Shown here: positions 60,539 to 64,000 of the stretch, in pieces | Position numbering within the stretch: position 1 is the first letter of the stretch | Layout of the letters: each line of letters starts with the position of its first letter | From: Anaeromyxobacter dehalogenans 2CP-1 | GTDB taxonomy: Bacteria; Myxococcota; Myxococcia; Myxococcales; Anaeromyxobacteraceae | Reading direction: 5' to 3' | Length of the DNA: 64,000 nt | Assembly (NCBI RefSeq): GCF_000022145.1 | Contig: NC_011891.1 | Location: 2,244,001-2,308,000, forward strand | Notes under the pieces: generated by a model | Database searches by the model: none | What the model saw: only the letters and a program-made list of their open reading frames with translations | Told to the model about the DNA's origin: nothing | Made by a program: the position numbers and the translations under genes

Positions 60539-62053
60539 TCAGGGTCGCGGGGCCGGGCCGGCGTCGAGGCGCCGGGCGAGCTGGCACTGCAGCGCGTAGC
60601 GGTCGAGCCCGCGCGCCAGCTCGCGGCGAGCACCCGCCGGCTCGCGCTCCGGCAGCGCGTCGAGCGCGCGCTGCTGCAGCGGGATGGCCTCGCCGCAGCG
60701 CCCCAGGTCGGAGAGGACCGCCGCGTACCCGGCCAGCACCGGCGCGCTCCAGGGCGCGATCTGCGCGGCGCGGCGCGCGAACGGCAGCCCCTCGCCGGAG
60801 CGGCCGCGGGCCAGCAGCTCCTGCGCGAGGTTGTGCAGCGCGGCCGGGTTCGACGGCGCCAGCTCCGCGGCGCGCCGGAGCGCCGCCTCGCGCGCCCCGG
60901 CCTGCGCCTCGCCCTCGAGCGCCGAGGCGAGGAACGTCCAGGCCCGCGGGTCGTCCGGGTGTGCGGCCACCGACCGGCGCGCCAGCGCGGCGGGGTCGAG
61001 CTTGTCCATGGCCGAGAGGTACTGGAGCGCGATGGGGTGCGCCGGATCCTCCACCAGGGCCTCGCGCACCTCGTCCTCCAGCGCGGCCCGGCCCTTGCGC
61101 GGCCCGAGCTGCCACAGCGCCAGGCGGATCGCGTGGACCTCCACCGGCGCGACGGCCCGCTCGAAGTAGCCGACCGCCACCGGCACGTCCGCCTCGCGGC
61201 GCCGCGCCTCGAGCGGCCCGCGGGCGTACTCCGCGAGCGTCCGGTCGAGCCGCTCCAGCGCGCCGGGCAGGGCGGGGTCGAGATCGGGCAGCGCCGCGCT
61301 CCAGGCCCGCGCCGGCGCCTCCCCCTCGGCCAGGCGCCGCTCCAGGTCGGCGAACGCGTCGGGGCGGCGGTGCGCCAGCCAGTGCACCAGCAGCCAGCTC
61401 GCAGCGTAGTCGTCGAGCGCCGGCCGCGCGCCCGCGGCGCCGTCCCACGCCAGCAGCTCGCGGGCCGGCACCGGGGAGGCGCGCGCCCTCGCCAGCCGGT
61501 CGGCGGGGGGCGCGCCCACGTGGAGCGCGCGCACGCCCGGATCGTCGCCGAGCGACTCCATGTAGACCGCCAACCCCTCGGCGAACCAGCGCGGCTGGCG
61601 CCGGAGCGCGCCCGCCAGGTAGTGGTGCGTCAGCTCGTGCGCGAGCAGCGCGCGCTGGCGCCGGTCGATCGCGCCCGACAGCACGATCCGCGGCGGCCCG
61701 CCGGCGTAGCGGAGGTAGTAGCCCTCCGCACCGTCGGGCGCGAACGGGCGGTACTCCTGGTCGGTGCGGAAGGCGATCACCTCGACGCGCGCCTCGTCCT
61801 CGGCCGCGCCCGGCGCGGGCGTGGGGAGCGTGGCCGCGACGCCGGCGCGCAGCCGCTCCAGGCGTGCCACCAGCGCGGCCGCCTCCGGCGCGCGCAGGTC
61901 CGTGCGCAGGACGAAGTGGTCGCTGGTGAGCTCGCGCCACGGGGCGCCGCCGTGCGCCGGGCAGCGGAAGGTGCGCGCGGGCGCCGCGCACGCCTGCGCG
62001 AGCAGCGCGGCGAGCACGAGCGGGACGGACGCGGCGGCCGGGGGTGACCGCAT
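60539..62053 (-). CDS. Lipoprotein metallopeptidase (peptidase MA-like) with TPR repeats
   Basis: 504 residues from ATG 62053. Signal peptide with lipobox (LAALLAQAC). Residues about 30-230 are a gluzincin-like domain with HELTHH and, downstream, WFAEGLAVYME providing the third ligand. The second half is TPR repeats (PDDPRAWTFLASALEGEAQAGAREAAL; NPAALHNLAQELLARGRSGEGL). An envelope zinc peptidase or scaffold. Convergent with the pseudouridine synthase gene, 3 bases apart. Confidence 0.82.
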   Translation of the reverse strand: MRSPPAAASVPLVLAALLAQACAAPARTFRCPAHGGAPWRELTSDHFVLRTDLRAPEAAALVARLERLRAGVAATLPTPAPGAAEDEARVEVIAFRTDQEYRPFAPDGAEGYYLRYAGGPPRIVLSGAIDRRQRALLAHELTHHYLAGALRRQPRWFAEGLAVYMESLGDDPGVRALHVGAPPADRLARARASPVPARELLAWDGAAGARPALDDYAASWLLVHWLAHRRPDAFADLERRLAEGEAPARAWSAALPDLDPALPGALERLDRTLAEYARGPLEARRREADVPVAVGYFERAVAPVEVHAIRLALWQLGPRKGRAALEDEVREALVEDPAHPIALQYLSAMDKLDPAALARRSVAAHPDDPRAWTFLASALEGEAQAGAREAALRRAAELAPSNPAALHNLAQELLARGRSGEGLPFARRAAQIAPWSAPVLAGYAAVLSDLGRCGEAIPLQQRALDALPEREPAGARRELARGLDRYALQCQLARRLDAGPAPRP

Positions 62054-62115
62054 CCGGGGATCGTACCCGCGCCGGCGGGCACCTCCGCAAGTCCCCCTCC
62101 CGACGCGGCAGGCCG

Positions 62116-63399
62116 CTAGGGCTGCGCGCCAGACGGCCGGAGGTGGGGGGGATCGCGCGGCTCGGGCAGCTCCGCCGGCGGCTCGACCGGCGGCTCGCTG
62201 CCCTGGAGCTGCACCTCGAGCCGGAAGGTGATGGCGTACTCGCGGAAGCGCCCCCCGCGCTCGGCCTCCCACGGCCACGCCACCTCCGGCTCCAGCTCGT
62301 AGAAGATCCAGCGGCGGTACAGGTCGCGGCGGAGGCGGGCGTAGACGCGGTAGCGGTCCACCTCCGCCGGCCCGTCGGTGGCGCCCTCGACCGAGGCCGC
62401 CAGCGACACCGCCGTCCGCGGGCCGAGGGCGCGGAGGCCGGCCAGCTCCGAGCCCCACTCGATGCCGCGGCTGCGCTGGGTCAGCCGCGACGTCCCGGCG
62501 AGGCGGAGGAGCGCGATGGAGCCGAGCGGGCGCTCCACGGACGCGTCGAGCGAGGTGCCGAGCCGCGTGTCCGTCCGCCAGAACCCCGCCAGCGCCATGC
62601 GGCCCAGGAACCACCGGCCGAGCGGGACCGACGCCCGGTAGCGCACCCGGCCGAACGCGCCGACCGGCAGCTCGAGCAGGAGGCCCGCGCCGAGGTCCAC
62701 GTGCGAGTAGAGGCCGTCCCAGGCGCCATAGCGCAGCTCCGCGTTCGCGGCGCCCTGCTGGTTGGGGCCGAGCGGCGCCGCGCCGGTGAGCTCCGGGTAG
62801 AACCCGTTCACCACGTCCTCGGCCTGGCCGACGATCACCAGCCGGAGCCGCTCCAGCCTCCGGTTCAGCCCGGGCAGGCGCAGGCTCGCCCGGACGTCGA
62901 GCGCGTACGCAGGCGTGCCGCGCTGGTGGACCCGCAGCGCGTTGCGCACGCGCAGGAAGGAGCGGGCGCGCTCCGCCTCGAGGTCGCGCTCGTCGGAGAA
63001 GAACCGGTCCAGCACCAGCACCGGCGCGAACAGCCGCTCCTCCAGGAAGGCGTGGCCGACGTCGAGCCAGGTGTCCTCGGCGTAGGGCGGGGGGGAGGTG
63101 TCCCTGGGCGGCACCGACGGATCCGGCGGCGGCGAGGGCGGGGGCTCCGGCGGCGGCGGCGCGGCCTCGGTCGGTGACGGGGCCGGCGGCGCCGCCGGGA
63201 CGGTCGCGGACGACGACGGCCCCGCGGTGGCCGAGGATGGCGCCGTCGACGGGGGCGCGTCGGCGGCGGGCTCGGTCGGTGCCGCGGCTGGCGCCGCCCC
63301 GGGCGCCGGCGCCTCGTCCGCGGTGGCCGGCGCCGCGCACGCGGCGAGCAACGCCGCGGCGAGGGCGCGCAGCGCGCGGAGGCGTCGGACGGGGCGCAC
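62116..63399 (-). CDS. Putative outer-membrane beta-barrel protein with Pro-rich linker
   Basis: 427 residues, GTG start. A signal peptide with possible lipobox (LAAALLAAC) is followed by about 75 residues of Ala/Pro/Ser/Thr (periplasmic spacer), then about 300 residues with alternating hydrophobic/polar strands rich in aromatic and Arg residues (DVRASLRLPG; LDASVERPLGSIALLRLAG; YRVYARLRRDLYRRW), as in outer-membrane barrels. Family not recognised. The -10-like TAACGT six bases upstream overlaps the preceding methyltransferase stop. Confidence 0.65.
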   Translation of the reverse strand: MRPVRRLRALRALAAALLAACAAPATADEAPAPGAAPAAAPTEPAADAPPSTAPSSATAGPSSSATVPAAPPAPSPTEAAPPPPEPPPSPPPDPSVPPRDTSPPPYAEDTWLDVGHAFLEERLFAPVLVLDRFFSDERDLEAERARSFLRVRNALRVHQRGTPAYALDVRASLRLPGLNRRLERLRLVIVGQAEDVVNGFYPELTGAAPLGPNQQGAANAELRYGAWDGLYSHVDLGAGLLLELPVGAFGRVRYRASVPLGRWFLGRMALAGFWRTDTRLGTSLDASVERPLGSIALLRLAGTSRLTQRSRGIEWGSELAGLRALGPRTAVSLAASVEGATDGPAEVDRYRVYARLRRDLYRRWIFYELEPEVAWPWEAERGGRFREYAITFRLEVQLQGSEPPVEPPAELPEPRDPPHLRPSGAQP

Positions 63400-63408
63400 G
63401 CGACGACG

Positions 63409-64000
63409 TTACCGGGAGTCGGGCCCGCGCGACAGGGGCGCGCGCGCCTCGAGCCGGCGCAGGTTGCCGCGGGCCTCACGGCTGGCCGGGACGAGCTCGA
63501 AGCCGGCCTGGGCGATGGCCCGCTCGGTGTCGCGGTTCGGGTGGCAGCCGCCGGTGAGCCGCGTCCAGGCCGGCTGGAGGAGGTCGTGGATCCGGCCCGC
63601 CAGGCCGGCCGGGCGGACGTGCTCCATGGCGCGCAGGTCGCCGCCGGGCCGGAGCACGCGCCGCAGCTCGGCGAGGGCGCGCGGCGGGTCCTCCACGCTG
63701 CACAGCACGAGCGCACAGAGCACCGTGTCGAACGCCCCGTCCCGGAACGGCAGCGCCTCGGCCCGCGCCCGGACCATGGGCACGCCCGGGCCCCGCCGCC
63801 GTGCGCGGGCCAGGTTCTGCGGGTGGGGATCGAGCGCCAGGATGCGCACGCCGCCCGGCGCGAGCGGCAGGTTGCGGCCGGTCCCGGTGCCGAGGTCGAG
63901 CGTCCGGCCGCGGGCCCCGCCGGCGAGCCACCGCCGCCAGCGCCCCACCAGCCCGCGCTCGGCGAGCGAGAGGCCGAGGTCGTACAGCCAGGGGATCTGC
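63409..64000 (-). CDS. Class I SAM-dependent methyltransferase, N-terminus outside window
   Basis: At least 196 codons; the frame stays open to the window edge. Motif I TLDLGTGTGRNLP, motif II ILALDPHP and a UbiE/COQ5-like motif III (ELRRVLRPGGDLRAMEHVRP) are clear. The C-terminal part GGCHPNRDTERAIAQAGF is like small-molecule or phospholipid/quinone methyltransferases. Substrate unknown. Spaced 9 bases from the downstream barrel gene, so possibly co-transcribed. Confidence 0.82.
   Translation of the reverse strand, partial: QIPWLYDLGLSLAERGLVGRWRRWLAGGARGRTLDLGTGTGRNLPLAPGGVRILALDPHPQNLARARRRGPGVPMVRARAEALPFRDGAFDTVLCALVLCSVEDPPRALAELRRVLRPGGDLRAMEHVRPAGLAGRIHDLLQPAWTRLTGGCHPNRDTERAIAQAGFELVPASREARGNLRRLEARAPLSRGPDSR

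Overview
The window is about three-quarters G+C by eye, with strong C/G third-position preference, no insertion sequences, no CRISPR array, no tRNA or rRNA genes that I could find. Gene content (gamma-alpha fused KorAB plus a separate four-subunit KorDABC, a Pro/Ala-tailed IF-3 like the Myxococcus Dsg protein, sigma-54 two-component genes, abundant lipoprotein TPR genes) points to the Myxococcota, and the combination with extreme GC best fits an Anaeromyxobacter-like organism. The taxonomic call is inference.

Layout. 1-1176: end of ilvN and ilvC (branched-chain amino acids). 1302-7079: infC-rpmI-rplT-pheS-pheT, a small membrane protein and ihfA. 7106-11115: a mini-regulator on the minus strand, then a tightly overlapped plus-strand cluster (Rieske ferredoxin, queD, folE, SDR, GlcD-type flavin oxidase). 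11496-17681: two different 2-oxoacid:ferredoxin oxidoreductases, korAB and korDABC. 17738-23991: TPR lipoprotein, ribbon-helix-helix regulator with two nucleotide-sugar enzymes, mtgA, superoxide dismutase, mutY. 24173-43929: a continuous translation block, rpsL-rpsG-fusA-tuf, then the S10/spc set from rpsJ to map, then the alpha operon rpmJ-rpsM-rpsK-rpsD-rpoA-rplQ. 44049-46959: PAP2-like protein and rpsP-khpA-rimM-trmD-rplS. 47113-50267: an SMC-like membrane ATPase relative, a YraN-type nuclease and rsmI. 50275-53975: NtrC-type regulator and its histidine kinase. 54161-60535: lytic transglycosylase, HNH protein, MinD-like ATPase, J-like/HTH fusion, an 88-residue unknown and an RluD-type enzyme. 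60539-64000: minus-strand envelope genes and a truncated methyltransferase.

Most of the window is housekeeping. The interest lies in regulatory and architectural departures: rplC is missing between rpsJ and rplD and infA is missing between map and rpmJ; terminator-like hairpins sit between promoter and first gene in both the rpsL and the rpmJ leaders; the rpsP promoter carries a perfect palindrome filling its spacer, followed by a strongly structured leader; many translation proteins carry low-complexity tails; and a recurring arrangement places a -10 box 6-10 bases before a start codon with no Shine-Dalgarno, suggesting leaderless mRNAs. Two gene sets are candidates for uncharacterised systems: the MinD-like/J-HTH operon and the membrane-anchored SMC-like protein with a degenerate P-loop.

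All calls come from reading the sequence; no alignment, folding or database search was run.
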